Positions 1 to 8,838 of a DNA stretch of 20,106 bases are shown here, one piece after another. The DNA is taken from NCBI GenBank assembly GCA_016098155.1, contig JAAAJB010000553.1:3102-23207 (forward strand), given 5' to 3'. Positions within the stretch are counted from its first letter, which is position 1. Every line of letters starts with the position of its first letter. Below the pieces are notes generated by a model, which made no database searches, was not told the DNA's origin, and saw only the letters and a list, made by a program, of their open reading frames with translations. The position numbers and the translations under genes were made by a program. Source of the DNA: Actinomortierella ambigua (taxonomy: Eukaryota; Mortierellomycota; Mortierellomycetes; Mortierellales; Mortierellaceae).

Positions 1-27
1 TTTTTTTTTTTGCGATGCGAAACTTAC

Positions 28-1025
28 TTTTGTTGGAGTACCCACTGCGTCTCATAAAACCGCTTTTTGAAGTGCAATTCGGCAGAGCTGTTGTAGCCCC
101 AGGACCCTTGGAGGTTGCCCATCCGCTGCCAAGGGGTGAACGCCGGGCCGCCCAAGAAGCTGTCAATCTCTTGGTCGGTCAGTCCTAGATTGAGGTAAAA
201 CTGGCGAAAGACATACTCCTGTCCGACCATTGCGAGCGCCATATTGACGCCGTTGAGCATCATCCAGTCCAATTCTTCTTCCCAACGGCTCCAGTTCCAG
301 AACGCATACGAATATCCATAGGTCACAACGTTCATGTAGTACCGCCAAGGCACAAAGCTCGAGCCAGACAGCACCTGACCATCGGTGAGCTTGGGAGGTG
401 TCGGGGGAAGAGCGTCAAAACGGTTGCCGGACCATGTCATCTCGACCTGGCAAACATGCTTGAGGTAGTGATTCAATCCTGCGCCTAAACCGGACAACGA
501 TGCTGCCTCGATCAAGATCCGGCTACTGTTGCTGCCGTTCTTGCTACCTTCGCTAGAGGGTGACTCGTTGGAGATTGTGTAGGCGTCGTAGATGTTGGTC
601 GTCGATCCGCTGAGAGGGACCATGTTGGGTTGAAGCAAAAAAATGAATGCATTGTGATACACGGCGGGCAGCCGTCGTTGGACCAGGTTGTAGAGAGGTC
701 CCTCTGGCACCTCATCTTGCCGTTTAGAGACAAACTCTGGCTGGGGGAGTGAGATGGGGTCGTCGACCATCGTGGACAAGGGCGTTGTTGAATAGAAGGA
801 TGAGGAGGGTGGGAGTGGGATAATGTTGTCAAACGAAGGAGAGGAAGACAATAGCGGTCGAAAAGGAGGTGAAATGGGCGCTGCGAAGGACAAATTGACC
901 CAAACAGACAACAACCAGAGGAGCAGGATATGCCACGACAGCTGCACCCATCTCTCTCGCTTGACGCCATCGCACACAAAGGCCTCCTTGTTCGCATGGG
1001 CCGAAAGTCGACGGGTTGGGGCCAT
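28..1025 (-). CDS. Alpha-N-acetylglucosaminidase (GH89, NAGLU-like), exon 1, partial
   Basis: The first 332 codons of a GH89 enzyme, which removes terminal alpha-linked N-acetylglucosamine; in animals this is the lysosomal heparan-sulfate enzyme NAGLU. The ATG at 1025 is the first in frame. A hydrophobic stretch at residues about 31-48 (WHILLLWLLSVWVNLSFA) should be a signal peptide or anchor after an unusually long, basic 30-residue lead. Family hallmarks in the last third include RYYMNVVTYGYSYAFWNWSR, WEEELDWMMLNGVNMALA, GQEYVFRQFY and GPAFTPWQRMGNLQGSWG, which are the N-terminal domain and the first part of the TIM barrel. NES, NGS, NSS and NWS glycosylation sites fit a secreted or vacuolar enzyme. 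The exon ends at 28 on a perfect GTAAGT donor (27-22), so the stop just inside it is intronic. The catalytic glutamates lie beyond the window. The fungal substrate is unknown. Confidence 0.9.
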
Positions 1026-1284
1026 CTTTGGCCAATAAAAAATAAAGTCGTGGGCAATGTTTGTCTCAAGCTGAAAGGCTATAATAGTAGGTTTTCGGTG
1101 ATGAGGTAGATCACCCAGGAATGTTGTTTTCTTCGCCTATGGTTCTAAATGGTTGGAAGGTCGCCTGCCATGAAAGCCCTACTCTTTCTCTCTCTCTTTC
1201 TGAGTAGGATGCTAGGTAGAAAAAAAAAGGCGGGCGACAGGTAGGCGTGGGATGGTAATAGGATGAGAACGTTAGTCAATAACC

Positions 1285-1292
1285 TATTTATA
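1285..1292 (-). promoter_or_regulatory. Candidate TATA box for the NAGLU-like gene
   Basis: The minus strand reads TATAAATA about 260 nt upstream of the start codon at 1025. This would imply a leader of roughly 200-230 nt. The assignment rests on the motif and its orientation alone. Confidence 0.35.
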
Positions 1293-2023
1293 AGGTTGGA
1301 TTAGAATCAAGGCACTGAGACGGCTTGGCTAAGGTGGAACGAAGGTGGATTCAGATACCAGGGTCTGCTAAGAGCCGCCAGTCCCTTCGAATCGGGTGGT
1401 GAAGGTTGACACTGGACTTTTTTTTTCCCGTGAGGATAATGTCTGAAGAGAGAGAGAGAGAGTATGCGATGGGAGAAAGAGGAGGTGTTGTACAAGCAAC
1501 AGCAACAAAAGAAAAAAAAAGGAGAGAAGTGGAGAGACAGTTTGTGTGGATCCATTTTTTATGTGTCGCCTGCACGCCAGATCTTCCGAGTGTGGACACT
1601 ACGGCATGCAAGTTTAGCCCACGGAACGGAAGTTCTGCAGACTCGTAGGGTTAATCACTCTTAGGCATCGAGTTTTAGGATAGACGACGTATGGGATAAT
1701 ATGCTGTGTTGGTGGCGACACACGTCGTCTACCATGAAAGATAAATCCATGCTGGAACATGTCTTGCGTCGTTGAAGGAAAATTCTGCAACATGTCATCT
1801 TGCCGCATTATTGATTTTTTTTTTTTGGGTACCGAACCCCACTTTCTCGCCCAGCGTGAAAAAAAAAGAGCTAGTACCCTCCTTACACCGTCGATTGACT
1901 ACTTGGCTTTGTTCCGTCAGAGAAGAAGCCCACACCATTGGGCTCTTCTCCTGATGGCGAGTATGATAGAGGGGGCCAGCATGATCCTTTGCACAACCTA
2001 ATTGGACTTGAATGGCCTTTTAG

Positions 2024-2050
2024 GAGAGAGAGAGAGAGAGAGAGAGAGAG
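2024..2050. repeat. (GA)n microsatellite
   Basis: About 13 uninterrupted GA units. GA/CT tracts of this kind recur in most intergenic spacers of the window. Confidence 0.9.
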
Positions 2051-2276
2051 GAAGAGCAATCCCAAAGGGGGTGTTTTTTCGGACATGTATTTGGCGCATG
2101 CACTGACCCCCTTTGTTTCTTTTTCGTGTCTTCCCGAGCCGTTTACACATGTCACATTGTCTCCCATTGACTTTGAACCCTTTCGGTGGATCTATCATAT
2201 AAACCTACTGGTTCCGTTTGCGCTACTACATTTTTTTTTTATTTTTTTTTGCTTTTGGTGACCCTACTGAACAAAC

Positions 2277-2975
2277 TTAGCACCATTGCTGCCGAGGAGC
2301 ACCGCGGGGTGGGAACGGGTTGTGGGGGTCGTGTTGCATGAGCGGACCGAGACCGGTCGGAGCATTGCTACGTTGCTGGGGAGGTGCAGGGCGTGGTGGG
2401 GGACCCGCAGGTGGGGGACCCGCAGGTGGGCGACCACCTCCACCTCCACCACCGTTACCGCCACCAGGGTATGGGCGCATCATGGGCGAGCTTTGGTATC
2501 CACCACCTCCATGAGGACTAGGGGGGCCAGGGCGGTATCCACCACCACCACCATGGGGAGGGCTATGCTGGGGATAGTGATTCGGGGGTGGGCCACCGCG
2601 GGGTGGATAAGCGTTGTGGCTGTTGTAGTTGGAATAGGCAGGCGATGGAGGCTGGTTGTAGTGCTGAGGTGACTGGCCGCCATACTGGCTACCACCATAA
2701 CCTTGTTCGCCACCATAGTAGGCACTATACAGCGAACGATCATCGTACTCATCGCTAAAGGCGCTCTCAGCATAGGGGTTACCGTTGGGAGCAACACCAG
2801 GCCGTGTCGTGGGCATGGGTGAGGCAGTGGGCGGCAGGGCAGGCATCATGGACACGGTGGACTCGGACATGACAACAGAGTTGTGCTCGGGGCCGGGGTC
2901 AAACCGGGCCGACGTAGGGGACAACAGATCGCCGTGCTGGCCCTTGCCCTCCATGCCGGGAGGAGGAGGACGCGG

Positions 2976-3008
<33 letters not shown>

Positions 3009-3923
3009 ATGGTCATGGTATTGAGGAGGCTGAGTCCTGTACTTTTCCAGGTCCGTTTCGGAACTGATGCTCTCCTTGTGGCCCATGATCTTGCGGTTGT
3101 GGGCCTTCTGGGCTTCTTCGTAGGTCAGGAAGCCGCCGCTGTCGTCCGTGGCAGTCGAGGCCGAAGAGTCGCGACGACCCATACCGGGTGGACCTTGGCC
3201 GCCGGGTCCATTCTGGCGATGGATTTGGCCAGGAAGAGGGGTCTGGTTGCCTTGGTGGAGCGACTTCATCGAGGGCTGGCGCACAGGCTGCTGGGCTCCG
3301 ATGGGCGATCCACCATAGTAGTCCTGCACCAGACCATCTTCGTAATAACCCTGGCCAGGTCTTCCAGGGCCTCTGTTGTTCTGGTTGGGCGGATTGTTCT
3401 GGCCCCTTGGCGGCATGGCCAGGAGCTCGTCGCGCATCCCGGGCTGAAAGTGCTTGTTCTCGTTGTACAGGGCCTCGGGTAGTCTCTGCTTCTCATTGCT
3501 GCTCACGCCAGATTCGGGCGCCAAGGACATGGGCCCGGAAATGCCTGGTCCATCTGAGGGCGGCTGGTACGAGGGTGGGCTGTCATCCACCATGTTGCGT
3601 TTGGTGTCAGCGACGGCCCTTCTTTTCCGCCTCTTGTAGAACAATAGGCCAAACACTGCGGCAAAGGCGACGAGGACTCCAGCGATAATACCGCCAATGG
3701 CACCTCCAGACATGCCACCGCCCGACGGAGCCTCTGTCGGGGTTGGAGAAGCGGTGGTGGTGGTGGTGGTGGTAGTGGAGGTGGTGGCCCTAATTACTAC
3801 TGCAGTGGTCGTTGTGCGTGGAGGACGGCGATTGGGAGTGTTGGTCGTGCGTTGAGGACGCGGAGCGTTTGTCTTCGTTGCTGCTGGAGGAGCTGGAGGA
3901 CGGCGAGTGGGTGTTGTCTCCAT
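2277..3923 (-). CDS. Single-pass membrane protein with Pro/Gly/Gln-rich cytoplasmic tail
   Basis: A 548-residue protein in one open frame. Residues 1-66 are Pro/Thr-rich (TTTTTTTTASPTPTEAPS) and would be O-glycosylated if outside the cell. A Gly-rich run leads into one transmembrane segment at about residues 74-95 (GGAIGGIIAGVLVAFAAVFG), closed by the stop-transfer KRRKRR. The remaining 450 residues form a disordered tail: acidic/Pro PPSYQPPS near the membrane, GRPGQGYYEDG, a run of ten Gln (CTG repeat on the plus strand, 2979-3008), then Gly/Pro/Tyr/His repeats and a C-terminal RQQWC. The layout resembles fungal cell-surface sensors of the Mid2/Wsc type, but that comparison is of architecture only. 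No signal peptide is visible from the ATG at 3923, so either it inserts N-out by its transmembrane segment or an upstream exon is missing: a pyrimidine tract plus CAG (AG at 3949-3948) just before the ATG would make an acceptor and the frame stays open through it. Confidence 0.75.
2979..3008. repeat. (CTG)10 triplet repeat coding polyglutamine
   Basis: Ten uninterrupted CTG units on the plus strand are read as ten CAG glutamine codons on the minus strand, inside the cytoplasmic tail of the membrane protein. Flanking residues are HDH and PPRPPPP. Confidence 0.95.
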
Positions 3924-4385
3924 GTCGAAAGGAGAGCCAACCAGAGGCTGAGGGAGGGGAGTGAGGGAGGTGAAAAACGCGAGGTGTTGTTGTGCTAGGG
4001 CGCAACCGTTATTAGGATTGGTTCTAAATTTTGCGTCTGTTCCTGAAAATCAGCACGCAGGGGCAAATATAGCGCGAGGGAGGGGGGTGGAAGGGCGGGA
4101 AACAAAGTGGATGTCAATCCTGGGAATGGGGCGGGCAGAATGGAGGAAGATGGAGGAAGAGGAGAGAGAGAGTAGGGAGGGAGGGAGAGAGGAGAGGAAA
4201 GGTGAGGAGAGGAGAGGGAGAGGAGGAGAAGCGAACCCTGCAGAAGGGAGTGAGGGGGAGTGAAGGGCGGGTTGGAGGGAAAGGAAAGAGAAAAGAGGAA
4301 TGTGAAGAATGGAGATGCAATGCCATCAAGAACCACCATCGCAACTCTCTCTCTATTCCCCTATTGTGCTCTCCCAACTCACCCA

Positions 4386-4408
4386 CCCCCCCCCCCCCCC
4401 CACCCCCC
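4386..4408. repeat. Poly-C tract (C16 plus C6)
   Basis: Sixteen C residues, one A, then six C residues. The minus strand is therefore G-run DNA able to form a G-quadruplex, about 460 nt upstream of the membrane protein start. Confidence 0.9.
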
Positions 4409-5076
4409 ACTTCGTAATCTCTCCTCCTCGCAGTGAGCCTGCCATGAATAGCAGCTCTACGAGAGCATTTCTCTGCTGGGTGAATGTGGGTTGATTGAGC
4501 CAGCTACCGCTACCATTCCCCCTGGTACTTTACCAGCCAAAAGAGAAACAAATAATACGCAGTGTGTGATGAAGGTGTGGTACCCGTTTCACCACCATGC
4601 ATCGAAATAACGTACATCTGACTGTAGTAATAGCCATGTTGCAGTTACCAAATAGGCTTGACGCCACTGCTTAATGACGCCGAATGCCTGGTGTGAAACT
4701 GCACTGCACTGCAATGCGTCCCTTGGGCTTGATAAAGAGTCTTCAGCCCATCGACGTACAGTAGTAGTCTAGAATCAACCTTGGCCTTGTGAGCCATTCC
4801 CCCTCGGTGAGGACTGCTGGGGGGAGAAGACAAACACTTTGCACATTAGGGTCGGTAATCCGGGCAAAACCTGGCGGCTCTTGTTTTGCACCACCTGCAG
4901 TGCGAGTTTCCATGTTCCGTCTCCGCACTGCAACACCTCCGACATGGTACCAAAGAGCAGTAGCTTCAGACTCTAAAAGCCAGGGGACCAGAGTGGATGT
5001 GTGTGGATGGAAGGAAGGGGGAAGAGAGTGGGACGGAGGGAGATAGAGAAAGAGAGAGGGAGAGAACGAGGGTTAC

Positions 5077-5178
5077 TTGCATGGCTGAGCCCATGATGAT
5101 TTGGCGCATCTGGCAGGCAAGATGGCCTTTGGGGGGAGCAAGCTTCTGGATTTTAGGGTTTGGGTGCTCTGTAGCCAT
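5077..5178 (-). CDS. Possible first exon of a small protein (uncertain)
   Basis: From an ATG in good context (AACATGGCT) the frame gives 34 codons, MATEHPNPKIQKLAPPKGHL then ACQMRQIIMGSAMQ, ending exactly at a GTAACC donor. A 100-nt CT-rich intron follows, with acceptor TTTTAG or TTTTAGAG near 4974-4971. Using the second AG, the frame continues SEATALWYHVGGVAVRRRNM. A short basic lead, a possible membrane segment and a trailing RRR faintly recall small cytochrome c oxidase subunits (COX6c/5c type), but I cannot place it in a family. Against it: the ATG lies only 53 nt past the PWP2 stop on the same strand, leaving almost no room for a promoter, and no convincing C-terminus was found. Confidence 0.2.
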
Positions 5179-5230
5179 GTTCAGTGAGTCTGCAGGCATG
5201 TACAGTTGTACTGGTGTGGTAATGCATGCT

Positions 5231-8200
5231 TTAGTGTTTCTCTCCCTGTGACAAAAGATATTCTAATGTGTAAGTGTTGTCGTTGCACCTATAGGACCAA
5301 AAAGAGAGTGGAAAGAGGCAGTGTAATGTCAGTGAATCCCGCTCTATAATACACAACACGTTTTGCATGAAGAGATACGTTCCTTGGGGCGACTACTTAC
5401 ACTTTAGCAAGGTCCTCATGCAGCTTGCCAACACCCTTCTGAAGACCACGGAAGACAGTAAGGAACTCGCCGGAATGATCCTTGAGGTACTTGCCATGGC
5501 TGATCAGTAGGTTTGTGCACCAGATCAGGTGGAACTCCAAATGAGGAGAGTCCTCCATGTAGCTAGCAATAAACTTGAGCAGGCGCTCAAGGTACTTTGT
5601 TGGGAGCTGGCGGGCAACCAGAGGGACGTCCGAGGGAGGAATGGCCTCGTACACTTGTTGGATCAGAAGTCGCTCGTTCAAGCGGAAAGCCATCACCAAG
5701 GCCTTCAAAAAGTCCTTCTCGTCCAGCGTTTCGAGAATGGTCTCGGGGGTGATGTCAATCTCCAGGTCAAATGGATCGAAGAGCAGGCTGTCGTCGAGGG
5801 AGTAGATCAAGAGACCTTCTGTCGAGGCAGCAGCCCAGGAGCGTCCTGTTGGCGAGAAACGAACAGCCTTTGTGCGAATCTCTGGACGGACGTTGCGCTT
5901 GGAGAGATCCTTGGTGCCTGGCAGCGCATCGTCCCGACGGTCTTCCAGGTCACTAAAGTCATCGTCGTCAATCAGATCCATGGCGCCAGCCTCGGTCATG
6001 TTCTTCGAGTTGAGGTACTCCAGGGTGCCATCGAACGACAGGTTCTTGGAGATCTGCCACTTCTTGACCAGGATGTTCGCCTTGATGTCATAAATGCAGA
6101 CATACTTGCTGTTGCCACCTCCAATAATGCAAGTGCCGTCCGCTGTGTAGCACAGGCTGCTAAAGTGCTTGCCCGATGAGTTGTTCTCGGCAGAAATCTT
6201 GTCGGTCGCCTTGCGACCACCCGAGATATCGCGCCGTCCGTCGATAACGCCGGTCTGCAGTGCATCGTCCACGTTCCAGAAGCTCAACTGGCCATCGAGC
6301 GTTGAGCCACAGAGCTCCTTGCCATCGGGGCGGAAAGCGAGCGCCAGGACCTCGCTCAGGTGTGTGTAGGTCTCGACGGCCTTACCGCGACCAAAGACAT
6401 CCCAGGTTCGAATCGTCTTGTCCCAGCTGGACGATGCCAAGAACTGTGCGGTGGGCGAGAAGGCAAGTCCGCTGATGGGAGCGCCATGTCCGCTCAGAAT
6501 ATCAAGCAGCTTGCCCGTCTGCACCGACCAGACATAAATCTCAAATGTGTTTTGTGCTCCTGCGCAGACAATCTCGCCACTCGGGTCCACGGCCAAGGTC
6601 GAAAACTGGACAGGGGTGGGCGAGGTGAATGTCCTGAAATTACGGTAGCGGACCAAATCGTAAGCGCGAACGGTACCATCGAACGATGCTGAAAAGACGA
6701 CCTGGCCGTTCTTTGCAAACTCCACCGCTGCCACGCGTGATGTATGTTCAGCAAAAGTGACAAAGCAGAATCCTGAGACGGTGTTCCAGACCTTGACCTT
6801 GCCATCGTCGCCTCCCGTCACGACACTCTGACCGTCCGAGGAGTATGAGAGGGTGTTCATGTCGTAAAAGTGGCCCTGCTGCTTCAGAACATACGACTCG
6901 GACTGCCACTCCCAGACCAAGAGCTGACCCAGTTTGGAGCATCCGAAAGCAAGCCACTCTCCTGTCCGGTTGATGGCGACAGAGTCAATCTTCTTTTGCG
7001 AGATGCTGAGAGTGTGAATGTTGTTGAAGGTAGGCAGCTCCCAGATACCAAAAATGCCGGACGAGAAGCCAACGACAATCAGGTTGGAGGGAGCGTGATA
7101 GGCGGCGCACTGGATCTTGGCGTGGTTCTGGTTGAAATAGTTGCGCTGCACGACCGTCCACCTCCGAGGGCCATCATCGACTTGCATCTCTGTGTCATCG
7201 TCGTCTGAATCTTCTGTCTGAGCCTTGGGGTTGATGAGCTGGTGCTTCCACTCAAAGAGAGCGCTGTCCTTGCTAACGGTGAAGATTGTATCCTGCTCCT
7301 TGTTGAACCAAGCGCCAATCACAGTGTCGCGGTGTCCAGAGAGCACGATGGGGACAAATCCTTCAATGGGGTTGGTTGAGTACACGCGAGCGCTCATGTC
7401 CTTGGAGGTGGTGATGAAAAACTTTGAATCTGGTGACCACGACAGGGAAACGACATCGTCGTAGTGTCCCGTGTATGTCCTGTGTAGCACAAATGGTGAA
7501 AACTCGCGGTGGAAACCGGGTGTCTTCCAAAGCTGGACTTGCTTTCCATGCGTCACTGCAAAATACCTATGGATCATTCATATAAAAAGAAAATTAAAAA
7601 AAAAAATAAAAATAAGAAATGGTTAGTGACTCGCGAGTTGACTGCATGATCGGTTCTTGCCACGTTTTGGACGAGGGATACCATTCACATGGTCAATTGA
7701 TGACAACGTACTTTCCGTCAGGACTGAACTGCAAATCGTCGACCTTCTCCTTAAAGTTGAAGTGGTGAAGAACGACCTGGCGATTGTAATTCACTAGCAG
7801 CGCCTTTCCATCTAGGGTTGTGGAAAGTAACAAGATGTGCAACGGAGCAGTTAGTTGTGAAATGGTCGCGCAAGTGGACGAATGTGCTGGTTAAACGCCC
7901 TCGCTCGCTCGATCCTTACCCTCATCGACAGAAAGCAGTAAGGTGGCATTAGGGCTGAGGGCTATCCTGTGGATATTCTTCCTGTTTTCATATGGGAAGG
8001 TCACAGACTTGTTGCTATTTTGGTTGGCATGATGGACAAGTGGTACGTTAGCGGCGTGATGAGCATGACTGAATACTGATCAATCACACATTTGAAGGGC
8101 GGTTACTGGTCCGTCAATGGTCTATGGGAACATACTTGACAAGATCAAATACTGTCAATCTGTTGCCAACGGGGCTCAGAACAGCATTGCCATCTGGGGT

Positions 8201-8368
8201 GAAGATCAGGTTACCCTGCTTGTAGACAGTGCCGCAAAGGTTGGAAAACTATTGGATATTGTCTCAAGTGTTAGTCGATATGCCATTCTTTCGTATCAAT
8301 AGGCACCCGAGAGTGAGCAGCGGCGCGAGGGAGGTGAAAAGTATTCTTGCCTTGAAATCGCTCTTCAT
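5231..8368 (-). CDS. PWP2: Periodic tryptophan protein 2 (U3 snoRNP / SSU processome WD40 protein)
   Basis: Pwp2/Utp1 is a core WD40 subunit of the UTP-B complex, which binds the 5' external spacer of pre-rRNA in the nucleolus for 18S maturation. Exons, in order on the minus strand: 8351-8368, 8136-8248, 7920-8014, 7712-7811, 5401-7566, 5231-5288; total 850 codons, 849 residues (family about 920). All phases join cleanly. The start MKSDFK/FSNLCGTVYKQGN matches the conserved family N-terminus, and VFDLVNNKS, LSVDEDGKALLV, LHHFNFKEKV and SPDGKYFAVTHG confirm the other joins. WD repeats fill residues about 15-610, with an acidic loop DSDDDDTEMQ; a Utp12-type helical domain follows (FLKALVMAFRLNERLLIQQV onward), ending CNDNTYTLEYLLSQGEKH. 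Intron 1 uses a GC donor. A stop at 5397 lies inside the last intron (GTAAGT at 5400-5395) and should not be used as the gene end. Confidence 0.93.
8249..8350 (-). other. GC-AG intron after an 18-nt first coding exon of PWP2
   Basis: The donor reads AAG|GCAAGA (8350-8345) and the acceptor CCAATAG|TTTTCC (AG at 8250-8249), with a strong GACTAAC branch site about 24-30 nt before the acceptor. There is no GT between the ATG and the end of MKSDFK. Only this join yields the conserved MKSDFKFSNL start. All other introns solved completely in the window are GT-AG. Confidence 0.85.
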
Positions 8369-8838
8369 GGCTGCATGAATGTGTTGTCAATGAGGGACGA
8401 GGAATGCCAAAGGCGAAGGCAGCTGAGAGGGGCAAGGCAAGAAGGGTAGTACCACGAAGGTTAGAAAAAAAAAAGTGCCTGCCCAAATGGTGGCTTTTTT
8501 TTGTTGTGGGTCGTTGGGGGGTTTCTCGATTTGGTAGAGAGAGAGAGAGAGAGATTCACATTTCTGAGAGACAGAGACGGAGACGGAGAGTTGAGCAGTT
8601 CGGGGCTGTGTGCGCTCTCTCTCTTTCTCTGCTGCTGGAGCGTGCAGAAAGACCGGACAGAGAGAACCATTTTTCATGCTTGCTCCATATATTCTGTTGT
8701 ATTCTGTCTCTCTCTCTCTCTTTCATACACACATCCGCCGCTCTCTTCCTCTGCACACCCACAGACGCACTTTCTCTCTCTCCCCCTCTCTCTCTCTCTC
8801 ACTTCACACACATACACACTCTCTCCCTCTCTCCATCC
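8369..8838. promoter_or_regulatory. Divergent promoter region of PWP2 and HEM25
   Basis: 470 bp lie between two start codons pointing away from each other. The HEM25 side is a CT-rich leader with several TC and CA runs (about 8616-8632, 8707-8722, 8770-8836). A GA run stands at about 8537-8553. No clear TATA box is seen. The HEM25 frame stays open upstream to an ATG at 8404, but the extension is repeat-derived (RERERE, SLSLSL) and is not counted as coding. Confidence 0.55.

Larger units (their letters stand above)
1026..2276. other. Intergenic region without a recognised gene
   Basis: This 1.25-kb stretch lies between the 3' end of the minus-strand membrane protein gene (stop at 2277) and the start of the NAGLU-like gene. 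It should hold the NAGLU-like promoter on the minus strand. It contains a GA-rich patch around 1447-1540, a (GA)13 microsatellite at about 2024-2050, and several T runs. A minus-strand AATAAA within an A-rich stretch (2243-2238) lies about 35 nt past the stop at 2277 and is a plausible polyadenylation signal. Short open frames here are low-complexity and match no family I know. Confidence 0.6.
3924..5230. other. Intergenic region: promoter of the membrane protein, 3' flank of PWP2
   Basis: 1.3 kb between PWP2 (upstream on the minus strand) and the membrane protein. From the membrane-protein side it holds a minus-strand TATATTT (4072-4066), a purine-rich plus strand at about 4138-4310 (CT-rich leader or promoter on the minus strand), and a run of 16 C at 4386-4401 followed by CACCCCCCAC. 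Nothing recognisable is seen from 4410 to 4960. One possible small exon (5077-5178) is listed separately. Confidence 0.55.

Noticed and set aside
1300..1400. tRNA-like TTCGAATC box
   Set aside because: No acceptor stem, D-arm or anticodon arm can be folded around it on either strand.
2883..3482. Antisense open frame with polyleucine
   Set aside because: It is the mirror of the CAG and Pro/Gly codons of the membrane protein on the other strand.
5397..5400. Stop codon ending PWP2 at 5397
   Set aside because: The stop lies inside a perfect GTAAGT donor; splicing to 5288 adds CNDNTYTLEYLLSQGEKH, which fits the family C-terminal region.
8404..8838. In-frame 145-codon N-terminal extension of HEM25 from ATG 8404
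   Set aside because: It is made of translated GA/CT repeats, begins 36 nt from the PWP2 start, and carriers of this family begin near 8839.
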